Source: RUG11462 sp036308645 (lineage in GTDB: Bacteria; Bacillota; Clostridia; Oscillospirales; Acutalibacteraceae). Taken from it: 64,000 nucleotides of DNA. The stretch lies in the NCBI GenBank assembly GCA_036308645.1, contig JAXJVH010000050.1:1-64000 (forward strand), written 5' to 3'. Below, piece by piece: positions 25,934 to 34,694 of the stretch (its first letter is position 1; every line of letters starts with the position of its first letter). The notes beneath the pieces were generated by a model, which was given only the letters and a program-made list of their open reading frames with translations, made no database searches and was not told where the DNA came from. A program made the translations under genes and the position numbers.

Positions 25934-26365
25934 CTATTGCTTGCGTTTCAAGGATTTTTTTGAAATTTTATTAAAAATTTTATCAAAAAATCCATTAATT
26001 TTGTTTTCAATTAAAGAAATTCCGCTTTTTAAGTGCATAATTATTGCTTTTTTAATGAATAAATTTATTTTTACAATAATTTTTACGACTGTTTTTGATA
26101 TGTATTTTCTAAAAAGTGCAAATCCTATTATCTCAAATATTAATACAAACCATCTTATTTCGCCTTTTACGCAGATATACAACAATAAATATGTTAAAAC
26201 GGCTGAAATAATGCTGAATAATATATCTTGCACGACAATCCATGCATCGCTTGATTTAAAAGCAATTCTATAAGATTTAAATAAATCGTAAATTAGAGAG
26301 ACAACCGCTCCGAATAATAAACTTATAAATACGGAGATTACATCTGATAACGAATCTATTGTCAT
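25934..26365 (-). CDS. yabQ: YabQ, spore cortex biosynthesis membrane protein
   Basis: 143 aa, four hydrophobic segments in the first ~110 residues and a Lys-rich tail. Position between yabP and divIC, and the pattern GAVVSLIYDLFKSYRI near the N terminus, support YabQ, which in Bacillus sits in the outer forespore membrane and is needed for the cortex. The start ATG overlaps the yabP stop by 1 nt (TAATG). Confidence 0.85.
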   Translation of the reverse strand: MTIDSLSDVISVFISLLFGAVVSLIYDLFKSYRIAFKSSDAWIVVQDILFSIISAVLTYLLLYICVKGEIRWFVLIFEIIGFALFRKYISKTVVKIIVKINLFIKKAIIMHLKSGISLIENKINGFFDKIFNKISKKSLKRKQ

Positions 26366-26646
26366 TACTTAAATATCCTTTTAAATACTGATGTACCTTT
26401 TGATGTTTCGTTATAAATCAGCCCAAAGATATTTCCGGTAATTTTCATATCTCCTGTATCTATATCCATTTTCGCAATATGTAAATTGTCGCCTTTAATT
26501 GTAAGTTCACCCATTTCGGATTGAAGAATTATTATATTTTCGTCAAAATTTTCTACCGATTTAATACCGCTTATATTCAAATTTTCTCTGTTTTCCATAA
26601 TTATATTGTGTATTGTTTTTTTACTTGAAAAATTTGTTTCACTCAT
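26365..26646 (-). CDS. yabP: YabP, sporulation protein
   Basis: 93 aa. The region NLNISGIKSVENFDE...LQSEMGELTIKG is typical of the YabP/YqfC family. In Bacillus it is co-expressed with yabQ under sigma-E and takes part in spore formation. The open frame extends to 26655 using a GTG that lies inside the ribosome site; the ATG at 26646 preceded by AGGTGAT is the better start. Preceded by a sigma-E-like promoter. Confidence 0.9.
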   Translation of the reverse strand: MSETNFSSKKTIHNIIMENRENLNISGIKSVENFDENIIILQSEMGELTIKGDNLHIAKMDIDTGDMKITGNIFGLIYNETSKGTSVFKRIFK

Positions 26647-26664
26647 TAATATCACCTGTTATTA

Positions 26665-26693
26665 TAAGTATGAATGTGTAATAAATTATATTA
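26665..26693 (-). promoter_or_regulatory. sigma-E-like promoter of yabP
   Basis: On the - strand TAATATA (26693-26687), 14-nt spacer, CATACTTA (26672-26665). Agrees with KMATATT at six of seven positions and with the CATAC core of the -10. About 18 nt before the yabP ATG. Confidence 0.5.
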
Positions 26694-26781
26694 CTTATGC
26701 GCTTGAATATTGTGATGTTAAATTATTACTCTCGTCATAAGTTTATCAACACGGTTAATGCAAATTACTTATAAAAAACAC

Positions 26782-26810
26782 TTGACAAAGCGGGTAAGAT
26801 GTGTTAATAT
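26782..26810 (+). promoter_or_regulatory. promoter of infC-rpmI-rplT
   Basis: TTGACA (26782-26787), 17-nt spacer, TAATAT (26805-26810). The gene-free stretch 26647-26966 is filled by this promoter, the opposing yabP promoter and the leader below. Confidence 0.75.
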
Positions 26811-26817
26811 ATCGTTA

Positions 26818-26945
26818 CAACAAAGAAGAACCGTCCGGTTCTCGCCTTGTGGCTTTATCTTAACAAGGCAAATTTTTTACCGCTTTTTGTATAATTCTGC
26901 GGTTTTCAGTCGGACGGAAATAATTCCGTCTTTTTTTGTTGTAAA
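26818..26945 (+). ncRNA. L20-type leader (attenuator) of infC-rpmI-rplT
   Basis: Three short hairpins are visible: GAACC/GGTTC (26828-26841), GCCTTG/CAAGGC (26844-26869) and ACCGC/GCGGT (26879-26903 region). A terminator follows, with stem GACGGAA/TTCCGTC (26913-26930) and TTTTTTT (26931-26937). CCGTCCG (26831-26837) can pair with CGGACGG (26911-26917), which would break the terminator. In Bacillus the same operon is controlled by ribosomal protein L20 binding such a leader. The detailed fold here is read by eye. Confidence 0.75.
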
Positions 26946-26966
26946 ATTTATCGGAGGTGTTTAACC

Positions 26967-27482
26967 ATCAGTAAAAAAGAGCATTCCATTAATGAAGAAA
27001 TCAGAGATGAAAAAGTAAGACTTATAGGGGCAGACGGAGGTCAACTCGGTATTGTTTCATCTGCCGAAGCTTTGAAAAAGGCTGAAGCCGCAAACCTTGA
27101 CCTTGTAAAAATTGCGCCTCAGGCTGAACCGCCTGTATGTAAGATTATGGACTATGGTAAGTTCAAATTTGACCAGGCTAAAAAAGAAAAAGAGGCAAGA
27201 AAAGCCCAAAAGGTTGTTGAAACCAAGGAAATCAGATTAGGTCTTAATATTGACGTTCATGATTTCAATACTAAATTAAAACATGCTCAGCGTTTTATTG
27301 CCGGCGGCGATAAGGTAAAAGTATCTATTCGCTTTAAGGGACGTGCTATCGGTCATACCGAAATCGGTCTTGACACTATGAACAGATTTGCTGAAGCATG
27401 TAAAGAATTTGCTGCTATTGAAAAACCGGCTAAAATGGAAGGCAGAAATATGCTGATGTTTTTAGCACCTAAGAAGAATTAA
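26967..27482 (+). CDS. infC: translation initiation factor IF-3, with AUC start codon
   Basis: 171 aa. Keeps 30S and 50S apart and checks the initiator codon. In-frame homology runs well upstream of the first ATG/GTG/TTG-type codon at 27072: SKKEHSINEEIRDEKVRLI and GADGGQLGIVSSAEALK are the classic IF-3 N-terminal domain. The only placed start is ATC at 26967, with GGAGG (26953-26957) nine bases upstream. A non-AUG (AUU/AUC) start is known for infC in other bacteria, where IF-3 represses its own synthesis by rejecting it. C-terminal domain RFKGRAIGHTEIG is intact. Confidence 0.93.
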   Translation: MSKKEHSINEEIRDEKVRLIGADGGQLGIVSSAEALKKAEAANLDLVKIAPQAEPPVCKIMDYGKFKFDQAKKEKEARKAQKVVETKEIRLGLNIDVHDFNTKLKHAQRFIAGGDKVKVSIRFKGRAIGHTEIGLDTMNRFAEACKEFAAIEKPAKMEGRNMLMFLAPKKN

Positions 27483-27506
27483 CAATATTTGAGGAGGACT
27501 ACAACA

Positions 27507-27704
27507 ATGCCAAAGATCAAAACACATTCCGGTGCAAAAAAGAGATTTAATCTTACTAAAAACGGAAAAGTAAAAAGAGCACATGCTTTTAAATCACACA
27601 TTCTTAACAAGAAAACAACTAAAAGAAAGAGAAATTTGAGAAAAACTGCTATGGCTGATAAAACCAATACAGCAGCTATCAAAAAACTTATTCCTTATAA
27701 ATAA
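27507..27704 (+). CDS. rpmI: 50S ribosomal protein L35
   Basis: 65 aa. MPKIKTHSGAKKRF at the N terminus and the basic HAFKSHILNKKTTKRKR identify L35. The frame continues upstream to 27489, but AGGAGG lies there and the ATG at 27507 gives the standard protein. 24 nt after infC. Confidence 0.97.
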   Translation: MPKIKTHSGAKKRFNLTKNGKVKRAHAFKSHILNKKTTKRKRNLRKTAMADKTNTAAIKKLIPYK

Positions 27705-27749
27705 GATTAATTCAAATTTTCGCCTGAATATAGAAAGGAAAGATAAACA

Positions 27750-28106
27750 ATGGCAAGAGTTAAAGGCGCGATGATGACTCGCAAAAGAAGAAATAAAACT
27801 TTAAAATTAGCTAAAGGTTACTTTGGTTCTAAACATAAACTTTTTAAAACAGCAAAAGAAGCTGTTATGAAATCAGGTCAGTATGCTTATATCGGCCGCA
27901 AACAGAAAAAAAGAGATTTCAGAAGACTTTGGATTACCCGTATTTCTGCTGCTTGCAAAATGAACGGAATGAATTATTCAACATTCATTAACGGACTTAA
28001 AAAAGCAGGTATCGGCATGAACAGAAAGATGTTGGCTGAAATGGCTGTTTCTGACGCAGCAGGTTTTACAGCGCTCTGCGAACAGGCTAAAGAAGCATTA
28101 AAGTAA
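27750..28106 (+). CDS. rplT: 50S ribosomal protein L20
   Basis: 118 aa. MARVKGAMMTRKRRNKTLKLA, then GYFGSKHKLFKTA and YIGRKQKKRDFRRLWI, are the conserved N-terminal extension and core of L20. It is also the expected repressor of this operon through the leader RNA. A good ribosome site, GAAAGGAAAG, precedes the ATG. Confidence 0.98.
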   Translation: MARVKGAMMTRKRRNKTLKLAKGYFGSKHKLFKTAKEAVMKSGQYAYIGRKQKKRDFRRLWITRISAACKMNGMNYSTFINGLKKAGIGMNRKMLAEMAVSDAAGFTALCEQAKEALK

Positions 28107-28115
28107 TATGATTTT

Positions 28116-28153
28116 CGTGCCCGGAGTCAAAATGTCTTCGGGTGCGTTTTGTT
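28116..28153 (+). terminator. terminator after rplT
   Basis: The stem CGTGCCCGGA (28116-28125) pairs with TCTTCGGGTGCG (28135-28146) using a few G-U pairs, followed by TTTTGTTTATATTTTTT. Confidence 0.75.
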
Positions 28154-28182
28154 TATATTTTTTATAATTTATTCGGAATTCG

Positions 28183-28974
28183 GTGTTGATTTTGAATTTA
28201 ATTTCAAGTAAAAGCAATACTAAAATTAAAGAAACCGCAAAGCTGTTTTCTTCTTCAAAGGCAAGAAGTCAAAACGGCTTGTTTGTGATTGAGGGCATTC
28301 GTTTGTGCTTTGACGCATACTTAAGCGGCGTCAAAATCAAAACTGTTTTTGTAACCGAAAACTGTCTTGAAAAATGTAAAAATGACGCTGAAAAAATCAT
28401 CAATGTTGCTGATGAGAGTTATATCGTCACACCGGATGTGATTAAGCATATTTCGGATACCGTTTCACCGCAAGGCATTGTTTGCGTTTGCGATTTTATT
28501 AATGCCGAAATTAAAATTAAAGATGATTTAAAAGCGGCGGTTTTATTTGAAGTTTCGGACCCTGCAAACGTAGGAACTATCAGCCGTACAGCCGAGGCTT
28601 TCGGGATTGATATGCTCATAGTTTGCGGCGGATGTGATATTTATAATCCAAAAGCGTTAAGAGCGTCTATGGGTGCTTTATTCAGATTGCCTGTGATTAA
28701 TTTTGATAAAGACGAGGTTTTTGAATTTTTTAAAGCAAATAATATAACATCGTATGCGTCGACTCCTATAAACTCCGCTAAAAAGATAACGGAATTATCT
28801 TTTAAAAGAAAATCGGCAATGCTTATCGGAAACGAGGCAAACGGACTTAGCGCCGAAATAATAGAAAAATGCGATTATGCAGTTACTATTCCAATGCCAG
28901 GACGTGCGGAATCTTTAAATGCGGCAGCCGCAGCTTCTGTATTGCTTTTTGAAATGGTGCGTGATAATTTATGA
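28183..28974 (+). CDS. TrmH/SpoU-family RNA 2'-O-methyltransferase
   Basis: 263 aa. An N-terminal substrate-binding domain is followed by a SPOUT knot with FEVSDPANVGTISRTAEAFG, LIGNEANGLSAE and IPMPGRAESLNAAAAASVLL, the three motifs of the family. Methylates a ribose in rRNA or tRNA; the target site cannot be read. The start is uncertain (GTG 28183, TTG 28186 or TTG 28192, with no strong ribosome site). Overlaps dprA by 4 nt. Confidence 0.9.
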   Translation: MLILNLISSKSNTKIKETAKLFSSSKARSQNGLFVIEGIRLCFDAYLSGVKIKTVFVTENCLEKCKNDAEKIINVADESYIVTPDVIKHISDTVSPQGIVCVCDFINAEIKIKDDLKAAVLFEVSDPANVGTISRTAEAFGIDMLIVCGGCDIYNPKALRASMGALFRLPVINFDKDEVFEFFKANNITSYASTPINSAKKITELSFKRKSAMLIGNEANGLSAEIIEKCDYAVTIPMPGRAESLNAAAAASVLLFEMVRDNL

Positions 28975-30257
28975 AAAACGCGGTATATTGGATAGCATTA
29001 CAGAATATTTTAGGTTACGGCGCTAATGAAATTTGGGATATTCTCCGTAGTTTTGATGATGTAAGTGAACTTTTCGATAAATCTATTAAAAGAAACGATG
29101 TAAAATTTTTAAACGATAAAAAATTCAAAAAACTTAAATCTTTTGATTTGAAAAAAGCACATTCGATAATTGATTATTGTGATAGAAAAAACATTGAAAT
29201 CATTACGGTGGAAGATGAAAAATATCCTGTAGTTTTAAAAAGAATTTATAATCCGCCCGCTGTAATTTACGTTCGAGGTGAGTTGCCTGACGTTGATCAT
29301 AATGCGGGAATCGGAATGATAGGAACCAGAAAGGCTTCTATGAATTCTATGATTGTCGCCGCAACATTGGCTTACCGTATTTCGCAAGCAGGTGCGGTTG
29401 TGGTAAGCGGCGGAGCAAGGGGTATTGATTCAAAATGCTCTCAAGGCGCACTATTTGCCAAAAATCCTTCAATAATCGTTCGTCCTTGCGGATTAGATTA
29501 TGATTATCTTAATTCTTTAAGTGATATTCGCCGACAGGTTGAAAATTGCGGCGCAATTATTAGCGAGGTACAACCGCTCGGTCGAATTGAGCGTAATGCA
29601 TTTCAAATAAGAAACAGAATTATTGCGGCGCTTTCCATCGGCATAGTAGCAATCGAAGTTCCTGAAATAAGCGGTGTTTCAATTACAATTAATTATGCAA
29701 CTGAATTCGGAAAGGATATATATGTTGTACCCGGCGATTTAGCAGATGAAAATTATCGAGGTTCAAATAAGCTTTTACAAGACGGAGCGACGCCTGTATA
29801 TACGCCTGCTGACGTTTTAAATGAGTATGCTTGGAATTATCCGCTTGACCTTAATAATGCGGGAATACCTATTTATGAAGATGATATTTATTTAAAACTT
29901 CAGAAGAAATACAGTAAAAAGCCCGGGAGCGAAAAAGTCGAACCCGAAATACAGGGCAAAAAGAAAACTTTCACTTCACGTGTGAAGAATAAAATTTTAA
30001 AAGAAAATTCCAATAAAAAAACAAAAATTAAAGATGAAAATGATAATGTGAAAAAGGTGAAGTTATCGGAATTGCCTTTTTCCGCTGATGAAAATACCAA
30101 AACAGTTTATAATTGTTTTAACAACAGGGCTGTTTCTGTAGATTATATTTCCGATAAAACAGGTCTTGACGCGGCGGATGTAATGTTTGCGCTGACAGAA
30201 CTTGAAATAAACGATGTTATAAATTCACTGCCCGGAGGCAGATTTGAAATCAAATAA
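28971..30257 (+). CDS. dprA: DprA/Smf DNA-processing protein
   Basis: 428 aa. The central Rossmann-like DprA domain has IGMIGTRKAS, VVVSGGARGIDSKCSQGALFA and EFGKDIYVVPGDLADENYRGSNKLLQDGA. A winged-helix-like domain is at the C terminus. It loads RecA on incoming single-stranded DNA during transformation. Unlike most relatives the A-H of RGIDxxAH is replaced (RGIDSKCS). A Lys-rich linker of about 60 residues (from ~305) precedes the C-terminal domain. Starts in an ATGA overlap with the methyltransferase and is followed by topA after 14 nt. Confidence 0.9.
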   Translation: MKNAVYWIALQNILGYGANEIWDILRSFDDVSELFDKSIKRNDVKFLNDKKFKKLKSFDLKKAHSIIDYCDRKNIEIITVEDEKYPVVLKRIYNPPAVIYVRGELPDVDHNAGIGMIGTRKASMNSMIVAATLAYRISQAGAVVVSGGARGIDSKCSQGALFAKNPSIIVRPCGLDYDYLNSLSDIRRQVENCGAIISEVQPLGRIERNAFQIRNRIIAALSIGIVAIEVPEISGVSITINYATEFGKDIYVVPGDLADENYRGSNKLLQDGATPVYTPADVLNEYAWNYPLDLNNAGIPIYEDDIYLKLQKKYSKKPGSEKVEPEIQGKKKTFTSRVKNKILKENSNKKTKIKDENDNVKKVKLSELPFSADENTKTVYNCFNNRAVSVDYISDKTGLDAADVMFALTELEINDVINSLPGGRFEIK

Positions 30258-30271
30258 AACAGGAGAGAATT

Positions 30272-32368
30272 ATGTCTAAACTTGTTATTTTAGAGTCACC
30301 CGGAAAGGCTAAAACGGTAAAAAAGTATTTGGGTTCCGATTATGAAGTAGTTGCTTGTATGGGACACATTAGAGATTTGCCAAAGTCTAAAATGGGTGTT
30401 GATATTGAGAATAATTTTGAGCCTAAATATATAGAAATGCGTGACAAAAAAGATATTATAAAGCAACTTCGCTCAAAAGCGTCCGAGGCAGATTATGTTT
30501 ATCTTGCAGGGGACCCTGATAGAGAAGGAGAGGCAATTTCATGGCATCTTTGCTATGTTTTGGGGCTTGATGTTAATGATAATAACAGAGTAACTTTTAA
30601 TGAAATTACTAAAAAAGGAGTTATGGAGGGTATCGCAAATCCAAGAAAAATAGATATGGATTTAGTAGATGCTCAACAGGCACGTCGTGTACTTGACAGA
30701 ATTGTCGGATATAAATTAAGTCCTTTTTTATGGAGAAAGGTTAAAAGAGGTCTTTCGGCAGGTCGTTGTCAGTCTGCGGCACTAAAAATTGTCGTTGACA
30801 GAGAAAAAGAAATTAGGGCGTTTGTACCTGAAGAGTTTTGGTCTATTGACGCCGTACTTACAAAAGGCAGAAGTAATATCGAGGCTCATCTTGCAAACGA
30901 TAAAGACGGTAAAAAAATCAAGATTTCCGATGAAAAAGGCGCTACAGAAGTTCTTAATGACTTAAACAATGCGGAATATGTTGTTTCAAATGTAAAAAAA
31001 GGAACAAGAAAGAAACAGCCCGCACCTCCGTTTATTACATCAACTTTGCAACAAGAAGCGTCAAGAAAGTTAAATTTCAACGCACAAAAAACAATGCGAG
31101 TAGCACAGACTCTTTATGAAGGCGTTGAAATTAAAGGTCAGGGCGCTATGGGTTTGATTACCTATATGCGTACTGATTCTTTAAGAATTTCCGAAGAGGC
31201 AAGGGCGGCAGGTAATGATTATATTAAATCAACCTACGGCGAAAAGTATTTGCCCGAAAAACCGCGTTATTTTAAAGTAAAAAAAGGAGCTCAAGACGCA
31301 CACGAGGCTATCAGACCTACCAATCCTGCGCTTGAGCCGATTAGCATAAAAGATTCGTTAACAAACGACCAATTTAAACTTTATAAACTTATTTGGGAAA
31401 GATTTATCGCTTCGTTGATGACCGAGTGTTTGCAAAATACCGTCAGTGTTGACATTGACGCTAACGGATATACCTTTAAAGCAAGCGGATATACAGTCAA
31501 ATTTGACGGATTTACCTGTCTGTACGTTGAAGGAAAAGATGAATCCGAAGAAAGTGCAAAATCACTTCCGGATTTAGCAAAAGGCGATGTACTGAAACTT
31601 AAAAAAATCACGCCTAATCAGCATTTTACTCAACCGCCGGCGCGTTTTACCGAGGCTTCATTAATCAAAATGCTTGAAGAAAGCGGAATAGGAAGACCGA
31701 GTACATTTGCTACAACAGTAACCACTATCATAACTCGTGAGTACGTTGAAAGAGATAAAAAAACTCTTGTGCCTACAAAACTCGGTGAAGTAGTTACAGA
31801 TTTGCTTTCAGAGTTGTTTCCCGAAATCGTTGACCAGAAATTTACCGCTAAAGTCGAATCCGAACTCGATGACGTTGAGTCAGGCGATGAAGAGTGGAAA
31901 AAGATGCTCGCTAAATTTTATAAAAGATTTGATAAAACGCTTAGCGCCGCCGAAGAAAAAATGGACGGCGAGCGTGTAAAAGTTCCCGAAGAAGTCAGCG
32001 ATGTTATTTGCGAAAAATGCGGCAGAAATATGGTTATCCGTTCAGGCAGATTCGGTAAGTTTTTGGCATGTCCGGGTTATCCTGAATGTAAAAACACAAA
32101 ACCGATTGTTACTGAAACACCGGGATTTTGTCCGAAATGCGGTTCAAAAATTATTGAAAGAAAATCCGGAAAAGGTTATAAATATTTTGCCTGTGAAAAA
32201 GGCAAGGAGTGCGGTTTTATGACGTGGGATATTCCTACTGCCGACACTTGCCCGAAATGCGGTAAAACATTGTTTAAACGCAGAGGAGGTTTAACCGTTT
32301 GCAACAATGAGGGTTGCGACTATGAGGTTAAAACCGTTTTAAAGAAAAAGGCGAAAAAAGATGAATAA
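30272..32368 (+). CDS. topA: DNA topoisomerase I (type IA)
   Basis: 698 aa. Toprim domain at the N terminus (LVILESPGKAKTVKKYLG, GDPDREGEAI). The active-site tyrosine is Tyr298 in GLITYMRTDS. FTEASLIKMLEESGIGRPST follows. The C terminus has three Cys4 zinc-ribbon repeats (residues ~575-690, each with CxxCG ... CxxxxxC). Relaxes negative supercoils. The dprA-topA-trmFO order is the common one in Firmicutes. Confidence 0.97.
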   Translation: MSKLVILESPGKAKTVKKYLGSDYEVVACMGHIRDLPKSKMGVDIENNFEPKYIEMRDKKDIIKQLRSKASEADYVYLAGDPDREGEAISWHLCYVLGLDVNDNNRVTFNEITKKGVMEGIANPRKIDMDLVDAQQARRVLDRIVGYKLSPFLWRKVKRGLSAGRCQSAALKIVVDREKEIRAFVPEEFWSIDAVLTKGRSNIEAHLANDKDGKKIKISDEKGATEVLNDLNNAEYVVSNVKKGTRKKQPAPPFITSTLQQEASRKLNFNAQKTMRVAQTLYEGVEIKGQGAMGLITYMRTDSLRISEEARAAGNDYIKSTYGEKYLPEKPRYFKVKKGAQDAHEAIRPTNPALEPISIKDSLTNDQFKLYKLIWERFIASLMTECLQNTVSVDIDANGYTFKASGYTVKFDGFTCLYVEGKDESEESAKSLPDLAKGDVLKLKKITPNQHFTQPPARFTEASLIKMLEESGIGRPSTFATTVTTIITREYVERDKKTLVPTKLGEVVTDLLSELFPEIVDQKFTAKVESELDDVESGDEEWKKMLAKFYKRFDKTLSAAEEKMDGERVKVPEEVSDVICEKCGRNMVIRSGRFGKFLACPGYPECKNTKPIVTETPGFCPKCGSKIIERKSGKGYKYFACEKGKECGFMTWDIPTADTCPKCGKTLFKRRGGLTVCNNEGCDYEVKTVLKKKAKKDE

Positions 32369-33659
32369 GGCTTATGTTATCGGTGCAGGACTTGCAGGTT
32401 GCGAAGCGGCATATTATCTTGCACAAAACGGCGTCGAAGTAACTTTGTTTGAACAAAAGCCGTTAAAACGCTCTCCTGCACATCAAATTGATACATTCGC
32501 CGAACTTGTTTGCTCAAATTCGCTTAAAGCAATGAGATTAAACAGCGCAGGCGGACTGTTAAAAGCAGAAATGCGAATTTTTGGCTCAATTTGTCTTGAT
32601 TCCGCAGATAAATGTGCAGTTCCTGCAGGCGGTGCGCTTTCGGTAAACAGGTATGATTTTTCAAAAATTATAACCGATAAAATTAAGAATCATAAAAATA
32701 TTAAAGTAATCTATCAAGAGGTTACGGAAATTCCTAAAGACGCACCTGTAATTATAGCAACAGGACCGCTGACGCAAGGAAAATTTGCGGAAACAATTTC
32801 TGAACTTACAGGCTCGTATCTTTCGTTTTTTGACGCCGCCGCTCCTATTGTAACTGCTGAAAGCATAGATATGAATAACGCTTTTACTCAAAGCAGATAT
32901 GACCGAGGAAGTGCTGACGATTATATTAATTGTCCTATGGATAAGCAGGAATACGAAACGTTTTATAATGAACTTGTTAATGCCGAAAGCGCAGAGATTC
33001 ATTCTTTTGATAAGCCTAATGTTTATGAGGGTTGTATGCCGATTGAAATAATGGCAAAACGAGGCGCCGATACTATGCGTTTCGGGCCGCTAAAGCCTGT
33101 AGGACTTACAAATCCAAAAACAGGCAAAAGACCATGGGCAAATTTACAGTTGCGAAAAGAAAACAAAGAAGGCAGTTTGTATAATCTTGTCGGATTTCAG
33201 ACTAATCTAAAATTCGGCGAACAAAAAAGAGTTTTTTCGTTAATACCTGCTCTTAAAAACGCTGAATTTGTAAGATACGGCGTAATGCACAGGAATTCAT
33301 TTATAAACTCTCCTAAACTTCTTGATGAAAATTTCAAACTAAAATCATCTGAAAATATTTGGTTTGCAGGGCAGATTACAGGAGTCGAGGGGTATATGGA
33401 ATCTGCTATGAGCGGTATTCTTGCGGCGGTTTCGGTTTATAATTATTTAAGCAAAAAAACGCAGTTAATTTTGCCGAAAACCACAATGTGCGGTGCTTTA
33501 TCAAAATATATAAGCACTGATGATAAGAAAAATTTTCAGCCTATGGGCGCTAATTTCGGAATTTTACCGCGTGACGGAGTAAACATTAAAGACAAGCAGG
33601 AACGGTATATGATAATTGCTCAAAAGGCAATTAACGATTTAAAAAACGCTTTAAATTAA
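32361..33659 (+). CDS. trmFO: TrmFO, folate-dependent tRNA (U54-C5) methyltransferase
   Basis: 432 aa. Makes ribothymidine at tRNA position 54 using methylenetetrahydrofolate and FAD. The N-terminal VIGAGLAGCEAAYYLAQNG is the FAD site. Family motifs CSNSLK, GCMPIEIMAKRG, NLVGFQTNL and WFAGQITGVEGYMESAMSG are present. Overlaps topA by 8 nt. Confidence 0.97.
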   Translation: MNKAYVIGAGLAGCEAAYYLAQNGVEVTLFEQKPLKRSPAHQIDTFAELVCSNSLKAMRLNSAGGLLKAEMRIFGSICLDSADKCAVPAGGALSVNRYDFSKIITDKIKNHKNIKVIYQEVTEIPKDAPVIIATGPLTQGKFAETISELTGSYLSFFDAAAPIVTAESIDMNNAFTQSRYDRGSADDYINCPMDKQEYETFYNELVNAESAEIHSFDKPNVYEGCMPIEIMAKRGADTMRFGPLKPVGLTNPKTGKRPWANLQLRKENKEGSLYNLVGFQTNLKFGEQKRVFSLIPALKNAEFVRYGVMHRNSFINSPKLLDENFKLKSSENIWFAGQITGVEGYMESAMSGILAAVSVYNYLSKKTQLILPKTTMCGALSKYISTDDKKNFQPMGANFGILPRDGVNIKDKQERYMIIAQKAINDLKNALN

Positions 33660-33700
33660 AATTACCTTGAATTAAATTTATACATAACGGAGAAATAATT

Positions 33701-34693
33701 ATGAAAATTATAATTGACGCATTCGGAGGAGATAATGCTCCGCTTTCAAATATAGAAGGCGCAATTTTGGCGAAAAATGAGTATAATGTTGATATTATAC
33801 TTTGCGGTCATGAAGAAAAAATAAAGCAATGTGCAAAAGAAAATAACATCTCTTTGCAAGATATTGAAATTATTCATGCAGATGAAGTTTTTGACATTCA
33901 TGACGACCCGAATTTATTGCTTAAATCAAAAAGCAATACCTCTATGGCAGTCGCTTTTAAAGCAGTAAAAGACGGCAAGGCAGACGCTGTTATCAGCGCC
34001 GGCTCGTCAGGTGCGGTTCTTATGGGCGGTACATTTATTGTTAAACGAATTAAAGGTGTAAAACGGCCTGCTTTTGCCTCTGTTCTTCCGACTGCAAACA
34101 AACCTTATATGCTTATAGATATGGGCGCTAATATTGAATGCAGACCTGAAATTTTAGTACAGTTCGCACAAATTGGCAATGCTTATATGAAAAATGTTAT
34201 GGGCATAGAAAGTCCGAGGGTAGCTCTTGTAAATATCGGAGCAGAAGATACAAAAGGCGGAGAATTGCTTGTTGAAACATATAAAAGATTAAAAGAAACC
34301 GATTTAAACTTCATCGGAAATGTTGAACCGAGAGATTTGCCCGACGGCGCTTGTGATGTAGCGGTTTGCGATGGATTTACCGGAAACGTAATACTAAAAC
34401 TTACCGAGGGCGTTGCTTCTACCATGATGAATTTGGTAAAAGGAATTTTATCAAAAAATTTGAAAAGCAAATTAGCGGCTGCTATGATTATGGGCGGTCT
34501 TAAAGAATTAAAGACAAAGTTTGATTATTCAGAGTATGGCGGAGCGCCTTTAATGGGCGTTCAGGCTCCGGTAATAAAAGCACACGGAAATTCCGACGCA
34601 AAAGCGATAAAATCTGCAATAAGACAGGCTATTGAATATACAAAAACAGGCGTAATCGCCGACATTGAAGAGTCATTAAAAGGTGAAAAATAA
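33701..34693 (+). CDS. plsX: PlsX, phosphate acyltransferase
   Basis: 330 aa. Makes acyl-phosphate from acyl-ACP for phospholipid synthesis. IIIDAFGGDNAPLSNIEGA is the N-terminal signature; SAGSSGAVLMGGTFIVKRIKG and GFTGNVILKLTEGVA follow. CGGAG precedes the ATG. Unlike many Firmicutes, no fab or acpP genes sit between plsX and rnc. Confidence 0.96.
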   Translation: MKIIIDAFGGDNAPLSNIEGAILAKNEYNVDIILCGHEEKIKQCAKENNISLQDIEIIHADEVFDIHDDPNLLLKSKSNTSMAVAFKAVKDGKADAVISAGSSGAVLMGGTFIVKRIKGVKRPAFASVLPTANKPYMLIDMGANIECRPEILVQFAQIGNAYMKNVMGIESPRVALVNIGAEDTKGGELLVETYKRLKETDLNFIGNVEPRDLPDGACDVAVCDGFTGNVILKLTEGVASTMMNLVKGILSKNLKSKLAAAMIMGGLKELKTKFDYSEYGGAPLMGVQAPVIKAHGNSDAKAIKSAIRQAIEYTKTGVIADIEESLKGEK

Positions 34694-34694
34694 A

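Noticed and set aside
26758..26964. Open frame on the + strand ahead of infC
   Set aside because: It runs across the promoter and the terminator of the leader and resembles no protein.
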